Source of the DNA: JBNGOQ01 sp050589645
GTDB taxonomy: Bacteria > Bacteroidota > Bacteroidia > Flavobacteriales > Flavobacteriaceae
Length of the DNA: 64,000 nucleotides
Assembly (NCBI RefSeq): GCF_050589645.1
Contig: NZ_JBNGOQ010000003.1
Location: forward strand, 744,001-808,000
Direction: 5' to 3'
Shown in pieces: positions 1 through 8,562 of this stretch; within the stretch, counting starts at the first letter, position 1, and each line of letters starts with the position of its first letter. The translations under genes and the position numbers were made by a program. The notes below the pieces were generated by a model. It saw nothing but the letters and a program-made list of their open reading frames with translations, had not been told where the DNA came from and did not search any database.

Positions 1-17
1 ATATAGTTCTTTAACAT
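1..17 (-). CDS. Start of a third FtsX-like permease (partial, leaves the window)
   Basis: The first 17 bases, read on the minus strand, give ATG followed by codons for L-K-N-Y. This is the same opening as the complete permease that starts at 2439, and the 52-bp gap from that permease's stop is close to the 55-bp gap between the two complete permeases. I infer that another tandem-FtsX permease of the efflux operon continues outside the window. Only five codons are visible, so the call rests on the shared N-terminus and operon position. Confidence 0.55.
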
Positions 18-69
18 AATTTCATCATTTCATTTGTGCTGTACAGGTATTTTTGGACCCTATGAGACC

Positions 70-2439
70 TTATTCCGTCCGAAGACTGTCCACGGGATTT
101 ACGACCGCCGATTTTATAGTTTGAAAACTGATGGTCAACAGAGCAATAATCATGGTGGCAAAACCGGTAAGGGCAAATATCCACCAGGAAATTTCGATTC
201 TAAAGCTAAAATCCTGGAGCCAGATGAACATAAAGTAATAGGCGATAGGACTGGCGATCAAAATGGACACCAGGACCAATTTTAGGAAATCCTTGGAGAT
301 TAAGGTCGTAATGTTACCAATGCTCGCCCCCAGTACCTTACGGATCCCGATTTCCTTGGTGCGTTGTTTGGCCATAAAGGTGGCCAGTCCAAAGAGGCCC
401 AGGCAGGAAATGAGAATGGAAATGAATGCAAAGTAGTAGGTAAGCGTACCGGTAATGGCTTCACTTTTGTATTGTGCCGCGTACTGTTGATCTACAAAAT
501 CGTAGTGCAGGGGAACATCGGGCAATACCTTGTTAAAGGTGGTTCCCAATGCGGCGAGAGCATCCTTGGTCCTGCCTGCTTTTAGTTTTACGAACATCAT
601 TCCGGCATCTTCGGGGTCCAGGAAGAAGATGGCGGGCTGAATAGGTTCATAGAGCGATCGGTTGTGGAAATCTTTCAAGACGCCTACGATCTGTCGTGGT
701 TTTCCCCAGACCTCGATGCTTTTCCCCACGGGATCTTTGAGGTCCATAATGTCAAGCGCCTTTTGGTTCACCACAATACTTAGGGTATCGCGGGTACCTT
801 CCCGATAGTAAACGCCTTTGGTGATGGGGATGTTAAAAACTTCGGGAAAATTATAGGCCGTCCAGAGCAGTGAGAATTCTATGTTTCCCTGATCAAGGGT
901 CTTGCCGGGCCATACGATACCACTCGATGAAGCTCCCATATCCAAGGGAGAAGGCCCTGCCAGGGTAACATCTTCTATGGCCTCGGCCGATCGCAATTCG
1001 TTACGAAGGACTTCATAATTTGTGGTGAGCTTTTTGTCCTGGTGGATATAGACCAGGTGGTCCTTGGACAGTCCAAGGTCTTTGCTGTGGATGTAGTTGA
1101 TCTGTAAACGCACCACAATGGCCGAGACGATAAGGAGAATGGTGAGCCCAAACTGCAGTACCACGAGCCCCTTGCGTAACGAAATGGTCTTCTTTTTCTC
1201 CTGCCCCTGTCCTTTCAATGCCCTAATGGGTTTAAAGGAAGAAATGACCAATGCGGGATAGGCCCCGGACAACAAAGTGGTAAAGAGGTATACCCCCAAG
1301 ATGCCCAGCCAGATACCTGGTTGGGAAAGATCAATACTCATCTGCTTTTCCGTAAAAGCGTTGATTCCCGGTAAAAGCAGGAGTGTAAAGATATAGGCCG
1401 TTATGAAGGAAATGGAGGTAATAAGTGCGGTTTCTGTCAAAAACTGGCCGATAAGCATGTTTTTTCGAGCCCCAACGACCTTACGGACCCCAATTTCCCC
1501 GGCACGCTTGGTGGCATAGGCGGTGGACAAATTTATAAAATTGATACAGGAAATAAGAAGCAGAAAAATGGCTGCAATGGTAAATATGCGAACATATTCT
1601 ATACGCCCGCCACTTACCTGTGCCTTTTCATCGAACTGGCCATAGAGATAGGCATCCGAAAATTTTTGGAAAAAGGCCCCTTCTTTGTGTTCCCCTTCAA
1701 TATGGGACTGGAACAGGGTATTTACCTTGGCCGCTACTTGTAGCGGATCGGCATCCGGACGTAACAGAAAGGCACCTTGCATACCGTTGTTGGCCCATCC
1801 GAGCATCCAGTCGTTTTCACTTAGGAATCTGTTGAAACCGTAGTAGAAATCGTTTTGGATAGAAGATTGCTCGGGGAAGTCGGCAAACACCGCCTCTACG
1901 GTATAGTCCCCATTGTCGTGAATATGGACTACACTGCCCAGGGCCTTGGTGGTCCACTGCTCCCCCCAAAACCGTTTGGCCAGACTTTCGGATATGGCCA
2001 GAGCCTCCATCTTTTCATCCAACTGGGAAATATCGCCCTGTAATACCGGATAGGAAAAAGCCGAGAAAAAGTTGGCATTCGCGAAGGTTCCCCGCGCACG
2101 GTGATCGATGTTTTCGACCGTTAGATTATCGTCAAAAGAGCGCCCTAGGGTCATGTATTTTTCAATTTCGGGAAGGTGTTCCGCGGCCGTTTTTAGCAAC
2201 GGATAGGACACGCTCTCGTACACATCCAGGACCCCTGCCTCCAGAGGAATGGTACGTTTTACCCGAAAGAGCTGGTCATCTTTTTCATGGAACTTGTCCA
2301 TCTTGTATTCATCGTGCACCCAAAGGAGCATGGAGAAAGAAATGGTCAGGGCCAGGGACAGTCCAAACACATTGATGAGAAAGTACCCCCTGTTTTTCAT
2401 GAGGTTCCTCCAACCGAATTTGATATAGTTCTTTAACAT
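70..2439 (-). CDS. ABC transporter permease, tandem FtsX/MacB type (789 aa)
   Basis: Inner-membrane permease of an ABC efflux or lipoprotein-type exporter. An N-terminal membrane helix (about residues 19-41) is followed by a periplasmic MacB_PCD-like domain (about 45-280), a first FtsX domain with three helices (about 285-400), another helix (about 422-444), a second periplasmic part and a C-terminal FtsX domain. The cytoplasmic loops EIGVRKVVGA (315-324) and EIGIRKVLGA near the end are the paired coupling-helix motifs of this family. The length of about 790 aa is normal for the Bacteroidetes double-FtsX permeases. It is the fifth gene of the operon TolC, adaptor, ATPase, permease, permease, and is a paralogue of its 803-aa neighbour 55 bp upstream. 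The substrate cannot be told from sequence; antimicrobial peptides or envelope lipids are usual guesses. Confidence 0.9.
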   Translation of the reverse strand: MLKNYIKFGWRNLMKNRGYFLINVFGLSLALTISFSMLLWVHDEYKMDKFHEKDDQLFRVKRTIPLEAGVLDVYESVSYPLLKTAAEHLPEIEKYMTLGRSFDDNLTVENIDHRARGTFANANFFSAFSYPVLQGDISQLDEKMEALAISESLAKRFWGEQWTTKALGSVVHIHDNGDYTVEAVFADFPEQSSIQNDFYYGFNRFLSENDWMLGWANNGMQGAFLLRPDADPLQVAAKVNTLFQSHIEGEHKEGAFFQKFSDAYLYGQFDEKAQVSGGRIEYVRIFTIAAIFLLLISCINFINLSTAYATKRAGEIGVRKVVGARKNMLIGQFLTETALITSISFITAYIFTLLLLPGINAFTEKQMSIDLSQPGIWLGILGVYLFTTLLSGAYPALVISSFKPIRALKGQGQEKKKTISLRKGLVVLQFGLTILLIVSAIVVRLQINYIHSKDLGLSKDHLVYIHQDKKLTTNYEVLRNELRSAEAIEDVTLAGPSPLDMGASSSGIVWPGKTLDQGNIEFSLLWTAYNFPEVFNIPITKGVYYREGTRDTLSIVVNQKALDIMDLKDPVGKSIEVWGKPRQIVGVLKDFHNRSLYEPIQPAIFFLDPEDAGMMFVKLKAGRTKDALAALGTTFNKVLPDVPLHYDFVDQQYAAQYKSEAITGTLTYYFAFISILISCLGLFGLATFMAKQRTKEIGIRKVLGASIGNITTLISKDFLKLVLVSILIASPIAYYFMFIWLQDFSFRIEISWWIFALTGFATMIIALLTISFQTIKSAVVNPVDSLRTE

Positions 2440-2459
2440 GATTCGTTTTTTGATCCCGT

Positions 2460-2473
2460 CCGATAGCTATCGG
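2460..2473. repeat. 14-bp perfect palindrome between the two permease genes
   Basis: CCGATAGCTATCGG is a perfect palindrome in the 55-bp gap between the permease genes. The element is reminiscent of short palindromes dispersed between flavobacterial genes. It could be a processing or stabilising stem within the operon mRNA. No U-tract follows it, so it is not a classical terminator. Confidence 0.5.
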
Positions 2474-2494
2474 GTTCTTGGGATAAGTTGATGA

Positions 2495-4906
2495 TTATTC
2501 TGTTCGTAAGCTTGTTACTGGGTTTGCCAGACACGCCTTTACGGATTGAAAACTTACGGTTAGTACCGCCACTACGGCGACAGCAATAAATGGCCAAACA
2601 AAGAATGTCCAGTGGATATCAATTCGAAAAGCGTAAGCTTGCAACCAGTTGTTGGCCATAAACCAGGCCAGGGGAACTGCAATGATAAAGGCCACCACTA
2701 GCAAAAGGGCAAATTCCCTGTACAATAGTTTTAGGATCCCCCGGGCCGATGCCCCAAGGACTTTTCTGATGCCTATTTCCTTGGTCCGCTGCAAGGTGGT
2801 AAAGGATGCCAGTCCAAAGAGCCCTAGGCAGGCCACAAATATGGCCAGTACCGTAAACAACCCGAAGACCTGACCAAATCGGTGATCTGCTTTGTACTGC
2901 GCATTGAAATGGTCATCCAGGAAAAAGTATTCAAAGGTGTTGCCCGGAAAAAAAGTATCCCATTCCGAGCGCACCTGGGCTATGGTTTCGGAAATCTGAC
3001 CTGTACTGGTTCTTAGCGAGAAATAGCCATAGACATCGGGGACCAGACATAGGATCAGCGGTTCATAGGCTTGCCTAAGGGATTGTTGGTGAAAATCCTC
3101 AACAACGCCGACCACGGTATATTGGTCTCCCCAAAATTCTATTTGTTTCCCGATGGCCTCTTCTGGCTGATCAAAGCCCAGTTGTTTTATTCCCAGCCTG
3201 TTGAAGATTACGGCGCCCTTATCGGCTCCAAAATCCTTTGAAAAGCTACGTCCTGCAATCAGTTTTACCCCAAAGAGATCAACAAAATCATAGTCTACCC
3301 GCATGAACCGATATTGCTTTTGATGCGATACGTCCTGGTTCACCAACCGAATGCCTCCAGCGTTGATTCCACCACCTTCTCCCGGAACGGTGGAGGACAC
3401 CGCGATTTTTTTGACAGCGGGATATTGTAATAAGGACGCCTTCAAGGCTTTCTTTTGATTGGAGAAGGTAGAATCCGCCTCGATAGGTGGTTTGATGACC
3501 AGCGTTTGATCAATGTTTATACCCAAGGCTTGATTCCGCATAAACTGTATTTGCTGGTAGACTACCAGCGAGCCGATTAATAAAAAAAGCGAGGCGGCGA
3601 ATTGAAGCACTACCAAGGATTTTCGCAACAAGGCCCCTTGTTTTGTGCCGACCATCTTGCCTTTGAGGACTTCAACAGGTCTAAAACTGGACAATACGAA
3701 GGCCGGATAAGATCCAGATAAAACCACACCAACAACGAAGAGGGCCGAAAGTCCCCACCAAAAATTGGCGGTCGTGAACAAGGTATAGGATACCGGTTGC
3801 CCGGATATCTGATTGAAGGCGGGAAGGACCAATATCATAATGGCGATTGCCACAACCAGAGCCAGTCCGTTGAACAAGGCCGACTCAAAGAAGAATTGTA
3901 CGATCAGTTGTCTTCGCTGTGAGCCCACCGATTTCCTTACGCCCACCTCCCTGGCCCTTCCAATGGCCCTGGCGGTCGCCAAGTTGATATAGTTTACCCA
4001 AGCGATTATGATAATAAAAAAGGCAATACCCAACAGCAGATATACGGTCTTGGCATCTCCATTGGGCGCTGGCTCTTCCATATAGTTGGAATAGAGGTGT
4101 ATATCGGTCAGGGGCTGCAAGTAATAGGTGACCGAGGCGTTGAACTGTTTCATTAGCTCTCCCACGTTTTCTTCAACTATGGGCGGGAACTTGGCCTCTA
4201 CCTGTTCCGGAGGTACATTTTCGCGCAACAAAAGGTAGGTAAGGCAACCATCCCAAACCCAGTTTGTATCCGGTTGATCATCGCCTCTTAACTGCAAAAA
4301 AGTGGGATATGAAGCCAAAAACTTGGGTTTCAACTGGGTGTTTACGGGCATATCCTTGAACACGCCGGTAATTTTATAGGCCAAGCCGCCACTCACCTGT
4401 ACGGTTTTACCAATGACCTCCCGGGTTCCAAAGATTTGTAGCGCGGTGGTCTCCGAAATTGCAGCCGTATTGGGTTCATCCAAGACGGTTTCCAAATCAC
4501 CATGGATCAAGGGATAGGAAAAGATGCTGAAAAAGGAGGTATGCGCAAAAAAGACCTTATCAATTTTCAAAGGCGTATTGGCCACGTTTACGATAAGGTC
4601 GCCGGCAGGTACAACTTTCACATAGTCCTCTATCTCTGGAATGGCTTCCTTGAATGCCGTGCCAACAGCATAGGCCCCCGCAGCCCATTGGGTAGAAAGC
4701 TTTCCATTGTCATATCGATCTTGCTGTACCCTGTAAACACGGTCCTTTTTAGTATGGAAATCCTCATAACTAAGTTCAAAACTTACGTATTGTAAAATAA
4801 GCAAGCAAGCACAAATACCAATGGCAAGACCACCAATATTTATAGCAGAGTACACTTTGTTCTTGATTAGATTCCTCCAAGCTATTTTTAGGTAGTTCCT
4901 GAGCAT
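2495..4906 (-). CDS. ABC transporter permease, tandem FtsX/MacB type (803 aa)
   Basis: Paralogue of the following permease, with the same plan: N-terminal helix (about 19-41, after the amphipathic MLRNYLKIAWRN start), periplasmic MacB_PCD-like domain, FtsX helices around residues 285-400 with loop REVGVRKSVGS, a second periplasmic part and a C-terminal FtsX domain with EIGIRKVLGA. It starts 29 bp after the ATPase gene and should be translated from the same mRNA. Two (probably three) different permeases share one ATPase gene here, so the exporter may form alternative hetero- or homodimers, which is inference. The start ATG at 4906 fits the family N-terminus; no upstream in-frame extension is plausible. 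Confidence 0.9.
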   Translation of the reverse strand: MLRNYLKIAWRNLIKNKVYSAINIGGLAIGICACLLILQYVSFELSYEDFHTKKDRVYRVQQDRYDNGKLSTQWAAGAYAVGTAFKEAIPEIEDYVKVVPAGDLIVNVANTPLKIDKVFFAHTSFFSIFSYPLIHGDLETVLDEPNTAAISETTALQIFGTREVIGKTVQVSGGLAYKITGVFKDMPVNTQLKPKFLASYPTFLQLRGDDQPDTNWVWDGCLTYLLLRENVPPEQVEAKFPPIVEENVGELMKQFNASVTYYLQPLTDIHLYSNYMEEPAPNGDAKTVYLLLGIAFFIIIIAWVNYINLATARAIGRAREVGVRKSVGSQRRQLIVQFFFESALFNGLALVVAIAIMILVLPAFNQISGQPVSYTLFTTANFWWGLSALFVVGVVLSGSYPAFVLSSFRPVEVLKGKMVGTKQGALLRKSLVVLQFAASLFLLIGSLVVYQQIQFMRNQALGINIDQTLVIKPPIEADSTFSNQKKALKASLLQYPAVKKIAVSSTVPGEGGGINAGGIRLVNQDVSHQKQYRFMRVDYDFVDLFGVKLIAGRSFSKDFGADKGAVIFNRLGIKQLGFDQPEEAIGKQIEFWGDQYTVVGVVEDFHQQSLRQAYEPLILCLVPDVYGYFSLRTSTGQISETIAQVRSEWDTFFPGNTFEYFFLDDHFNAQYKADHRFGQVFGLFTVLAIFVACLGLFGLASFTTLQRTKEIGIRKVLGASARGILKLLYREFALLLVVAFIIAVPLAWFMANNWLQAYAFRIDIHWTFFVWPFIAVAVVAVLTVSFQSVKACLANPVTSLRTE

Positions 4907-4935
4907 GACGTTGTTTTTTGATGATGAATGTTAAA

Positions 4936-5634
4936 TTAAGAGATCATGGCGCCCATAGGTTTGTTCTGGCTTTCAGTAACGATCTGCCCATCAAACAGGT
5001 TTACGATCCTATGTGCATAATGCGAATCCCTGTCGGAGTGGGTTACCATAATGATGGTGGTTCCTTCCTGGTTCAATTCGGTCAACAGGTTCATGACCTC
5101 GATCCCATTTTTGGAATCCAGGTTCCCCGTGGGCTCATCCGCCAAAATGAGTTTCGGATGGGTCACTACGGCCCTGGAAATGGCTACGCGCTGTTGTTGA
5201 CCTCCGGATAGCTGCTGGGGAAAATGTTTTTCCCTGTGGGAGATTTTCATGCGTTCAAGGACGGCTTGTACCTTCTTCTTGCGTTCTCCTTTGCTCATTT
5301 TTAGGTAGATCAACGGAAGTTCCACATTTTCGTAGACCGTGAGTTCATCGATCAGGTTAAAACTCTGGAAGACAAAGCCCAAGTTGCCTTTTCGCAATTG
5401 GGTACGTTGCCGTTCTTTTAAGCCTCCAACCTCGTGCCCTGCAAATTGGTAGCGCCCTTCCGTTGGGTTGTCTAGCATGCCAATGATGTTCAAAAGGGTC
5501 GATTTACCACAGCCAGAGGGCCCCATTATGGCCACAAATTCGCCTTCGGCCACGTTAAGGTTTACCTTGTTCAAGGCAAGGGTCTCCACTTCTTCGGTTC
5601 TAAAGCTCTTTTTAAGGTCCTGTATCTGTATCAT
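4936..5634 (-). CDS. ABC transporter ATP-binding protein, LolD/MacB type
   Basis: 232-aa nucleotide-binding subunit that powers the neighbouring permeases. Walker A GPSGCGKST is at 38-46, the Q-loop glutamine at 90, the signature LSGGQQQR at 142-149, Walker B LILADEP at 162-168 and the switch histidine at about 199, so all catalytic elements are intact. The length and the TGNLD sequence after Walker B are typical of the LolD/MacB/FtsE-like subfamily acting with FtsX-type permeases, rather than of import ATPases. It is the third gene of the operon, 117 bp after the adaptor gene and 29 bp before the first permease. Confidence 0.93.
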   Translation of the reverse strand: MIQIQDLKKSFRTEEVETLALNKVNLNVAEGEFVAIMGPSGCGKSTLLNIIGMLDNPTEGRYQFAGHEVGGLKERQRTQLRKGNLGFVFQSFNLIDELTVYENVELPLIYLKMSKGERKKKVQAVLERMKISHREKHFPQQLSGGQQQRVAISRAVVTHPKLILADEPTGNLDSKNGIEVMNLLTELNQEGTTIIMVTHSDRDSHYAHRIVNLFDGQIVTESQNKPMGAMIS

Positions 5635-5751
5635 TTTTTGATTGTTTTCTTGTTTTATATTATAGACTATTGGTATCTGCGCTCTGTTACTGTTTTTATA
5701 GGTGAAAGATGTCCTTTGATCATCTAGGATTCATAATTCATTAGTTCATAA

Positions 5752-7002
5752 TTATTTAAGCACGATCCTTTCCGCATCCCCAAAACTGTCATAATTGCTC
5801 GTTATTACCTGTTCGCCAGGTTCTAGCCCTTCGAGTACCTCATAAAATCTGGAATTCTGCTTCCCAATTCTTATCGGTCTTTTCAGGGCCTGTCCTCCAG
5901 CTTTGTCCACCACAAAGATCCATTGTCCTCCGGTGCTCTGAAAGAAGCTTCCTTTGGGAACCAGGAGGGCATCATTGGATTCTCCCAACTGCAGCTTAAT
6001 AATATAACTCTGTCCGGTACGAATGGTTACAGGTTTGTCATCGGTAAAAACCAAATCTACGCGGAATTTGCCATTGCGCACTTCTGGATATACCTTTCGC
6101 AGCCGTAAGGGGTATTCCTGATCGTTCCGTTCCAATACCGCGGTAAGGTCTCGCTTTACGCGATCTATATAATGCTCGTCTATATCGGCCTCAATTTTGT
6201 AGTCGGTGAGCACGTTGATCTGTCCTATACGTTCGCCTTGTGCAATGCTCTGACCTATTTCTGCATCCAGAAAGCCCAATTGCCCATCTGCGGGAGCCCT
6301 TACGTTGAGGTGATCTATCCTTTCGTAGACCATGGAGAGCGTTTTTCGCATTCGGGCCAGATCGGAATCCAGCTCGCTCAGGGAGGTCTTACGGAGCTGA
6401 TCGTCCTGCTCGGTTTGCACCTTAATGATTTCGTACTGACTTTTGGAAAGTTCGTAATTTTCCTTAGAGGTCAGATAGGCCTCCTTGGAAATCAGCTCGT
6501 CTTGGTAGAGGGCCTCGTTCTGTTGATAATTGCGCTCTAATTTCTGTAGATCGTATTTGGCCGAAACCAGGTCCTTTCTCCCTTCCACCTGCCGTGAATC
6601 GAAGGTCAGCTTGGTGGAACGTAAATCGTTCTGTTTCAAGGCCAGATTGTTTTCGCTGGCCAGTATTTGCTCATAGAGCCCACGATTCTCCAACTTTAAA
6701 ATGATATCTCCCTTTTTTACCGTTGCACCCTCCTCAATCAACTTTTCCAAGACCCTACCACCTTCGTAGGCGTCCATATAAATGGTTGCAATTGGTGCTA
6801 CATAACCGTTGATCGTAATATAATCATCAAATTTTCCTTGGGTAACCTCTGAGATGGAGAGTCGGTCCTTATCCGTTCTAAAAGTTGCCATGGCCGTGCC
6901 GAAAACCAACTTCCACCCCACGAACAGCAATAATAGTCCTATGGCAATATAGCCATAGTGTTTTGGCCGTAGTCCTTTTTTCTTTTCTAATTGTATGTCC
7001 AT
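5752..7002 (-). CDS. Efflux periplasmic adaptor, HlyD/RND-MFP family
   Basis: Membrane-fusion protein linking the inner-membrane exporter to the TolC channel. One membrane helix (about residues 16-34) is followed by a lipoyl-like half (about 68-106, VLEKLIEEGATVKKGD), a long coiled-coil hairpin (about 110-215), the second lipoyl half (VRAPADGQLGFL) and a C-terminal beta-barrel with a membrane-proximal domain. I chose the ATG at 7002 (416 aa, MDIQLEKKKG). The reading frame stays open to 7116, but that extension overlaps the tolC stop and adds 38 residues with no family resemblance. It lies 16 bp after tolC in the same transcription unit. Confidence 0.9.
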   Translation of the reverse strand: MDIQLEKKKGLRPKHYGYIAIGLLLLFVGWKLVFGTAMATFRTDKDRLSISEVTQGKFDDYITINGYVAPIATIYMDAYEGGRVLEKLIEEGATVKKGDIILKLENRGLYEQILASENNLALKQNDLRSTKLTFDSRQVEGRKDLVSAKYDLQKLERNYQQNEALYQDELISKEAYLTSKENYELSKSQYEIIKVQTEQDDQLRKTSLSELDSDLARMRKTLSMVYERIDHLNVRAPADGQLGFLDAEIGQSIAQGERIGQINVLTDYKIEADIDEHYIDRVKRDLTAVLERNDQEYPLRLRKVYPEVRNGKFRVDLVFTDDKPVTIRTGQSYIIKLQLGESNDALLVPKGSFFQSTGGQWIFVVDKAGGQALKRPIRIGKQNSRFYEVLEGLEPGEQVITSNYDSFGDAERIVLK

Positions 7003-7018
7003 TATAGCGTACTTCGTT

Positions 7019-8356
7019 CTAATTAATATTAAAAATGGGGAGTCCCTGGTAAAAATCAAGTGTACTCCTATTGACTTCCATGCGCAGGCGTACCTGTAAA
7101 TTCTCGTTTTGGGCACTGGCGAACAAATTTTTGGCCGTAAACAGCTCCATGGTGTTGATCAGGCCCTTTTCATATCTTTTTTGGGCGATAGTAAAAGCCA
7201 AGTTCTGTGCTTCCATCTTTTGGGTACTTTGTTCGTATTCCACTTGAAATGCATTGTATTCCTGTACCAATTGTTGAATGGTCTGGTACAGTTCCTGTTC
7301 CTGTAGATCCAGATTGTTCTGTGCCCGCATCAGGGCAATTTTCTGCTGTTTTACCCTGGATCGGGCAGACAACCCATTGCTGATCGGGATGTTCAGTGAA
7401 ACCCCAATAAATTGAAAGGTATTGTCTCTGAACTGGTCCCTAAAGGGAATAGTGGTACCCAAGGAATCCGTCGTGGTTTCAAAGTAGCCCGTTCCATATC
7501 CGGCAAATAGGGACAGGGAGGGATACATGTTTCCCCGCGCTACGGCCACTTGTTTTTTTGCCGCTTTGGTCCGGAGTTGTTGTGCTTTGATGATGGGCAT
7601 AAAGCCTATGGCCTTTGTAAATATCGTATCCGATTGCATGCTTGGGGTTTCGGTGGGTTCTGACAAGCCTACAAGTTCTGCTTGCACCGCAATGTCCGTT
7701 GCGTTCTCCAGGTTCATTTCCTGAACAAGCCCAAGTTTGGCCGCTGCCAATTGGTTGATGCTTTGGGTGAGGTTCAATTTATCGGTCAGCAAAACTGATT
7801 CTGCTTCATACAGATCGGCACCGGCCTTGAGGCCCAATTCAATCTGTTTTTTTACCAAGTCGTAATTCGCTTGCGATACCACCAACTGTTCCTTTGAGAT
7901 ATCGACCAGGCCTTCAAAGAACAGGATGTTGTAAAAGGCGGTCATGACCCGAAAGGCCAGAAGGTATTTTTGTTGCTGGGTTTCCTCCTGCGTGGCCTGG
8001 TATAAAAACTTAGAGGCCTTGATCGCATTGATTTTTTGAAAGCCCCGGAACAGGTCCATATTGGCTTGGAGCGAGTAGTTGTTGGAAAAGAAGTCGATAT
8101 TTATGATGCTGTTGTCGTTGGGGTCAATAGACCGTCCAAAACGGATATTGTAGTCCGAAGTGGCAAAAATGTTGGGCAATAAATCACGGATGGACTGCCG
8201 GTAGGTCTCCTTATCGGAACGTAGACTGTACTGAAAATCGTTCAATTGAAGGTTATGCCCCAAGGCATAACTAACACATTCGCTCAAGGTCCAGGTCTCC
8301 TGGGAGGCCAAGTTTGCCGAAACGGATAAAAGGACTATGCAAAGAATCTTTCTCAA
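7019..8356 (-). CDS. TolC family outer-membrane efflux protein
   Basis: 445-aa outer-membrane channel subunit. A signal peptide (about 1-19, MRKILCIVLLSVSANLASQ) is followed by two repeated OEP domains rich in long amphipathic helices, for example the stretches around LTQSINQLAAAKLGLVQEMN and LQEQELYQTIQQLVQEYNAF. It is the first gene of the minus-strand efflux operon and sits right behind a sigma-54-type promoter (8385-8400) that faces it. Having the channel gene first, ahead of adaptor, ATPase and permeases, is a common order in Bacteroidetes MacB-type clusters. The divergent response regulator and kinase are the likely regulators. Confidence 0.92.
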   Translation of the reverse strand: MRKILCIVLLSVSANLASQETWTLSECVSYALGHNLQLNDFQYSLRSDKETYRQSIRDLLPNIFATSDYNIRFGRSIDPNDNSIINIDFFSNNYSLQANMDLFRGFQKINAIKASKFLYQATQEETQQQKYLLAFRVMTAFYNILFFEGLVDISKEQLVVSQANYDLVKKQIELGLKAGADLYEAESVLLTDKLNLTQSINQLAAAKLGLVQEMNLENATDIAVQAELVGLSEPTETPSMQSDTIFTKAIGFMPIIKAQQLRTKAAKKQVAVARGNMYPSLSLFAGYGTGYFETTTDSLGTTIPFRDQFRDNTFQFIGVSLNIPISNGLSARSRVKQQKIALMRAQNNLDLQEQELYQTIQQLVQEYNAFQVEYEQSTQKMEAQNLAFTIAQKRYEKGLINTMELFTAKNLFASAQNENLQVRLRMEVNRSTLDFYQGLPIFNIN

Positions 8357-8384
8357 TGTATTTTATTTGGTATGCCAAACTAGG

Positions 8385-8400
8385 AGCTATTGTTGTGCCA
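8385..8400 (-). promoter_or_regulatory. Sigma-54 (-24/-12) promoter of the efflux operon
   Basis: On the minus strand the sequence reads TGGCACAACAATAGCT. GG (8399-8398) and GC (8387-8386) are separated by exactly 10 bp, as required for RpoN promoters, and the -24 box TGGCAC is perfect. The -12 box TAGC deviates by one base from TTGC. Transcription would start near 8374, about 18 nt before the tolC ATG. The divergent gene encodes an NtrC-type activator, which supports the assignment. Confidence 0.75.
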
Positions 8401-8461
8401 TAATAATAATTAATTGATTTCCAATGTATTAGAATGAAAAAACTGAAAAAACATTTTCTTT

Positions 8462-8502
8462 TTGTAAAATATTTGTACAAATACTGTCCAATAATTTTAC
8501 AA
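8462..8502. promoter_or_regulatory. Nested inverted repeats, candidate upstream activator site
   Basis: TTGTAAAAT (8462-8470) and ATTTTACAA (8494-8502) form a perfect 9-bp inverted repeat that encloses the 12-bp palindrome ATTTGTACAAAT (8471-8482). The centre lies about 100-108 bp upstream of the expected sigma-54 start at 8374, the usual place of an enhancer for an NtrC-type activator. I infer that the response regulator encoded at 8563 binds here, possibly also affecting its own gene. Confidence 0.55.
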
Positions 8503-8562
8503 TCCCTATGTCAATTAGGCCACACTTTGTAGCTTTACCACAACGGTTTAAAAACAGCCGAC

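Noticed and set aside
7003..7116. 38-residue N-terminal extension of the HlyD adaptor
   Set aside because: It overlaps the tolC stop region and reads as a frame continuation with no adaptor features. The start at 7002 gives the normal cytoplasmic stub and membrane helix.
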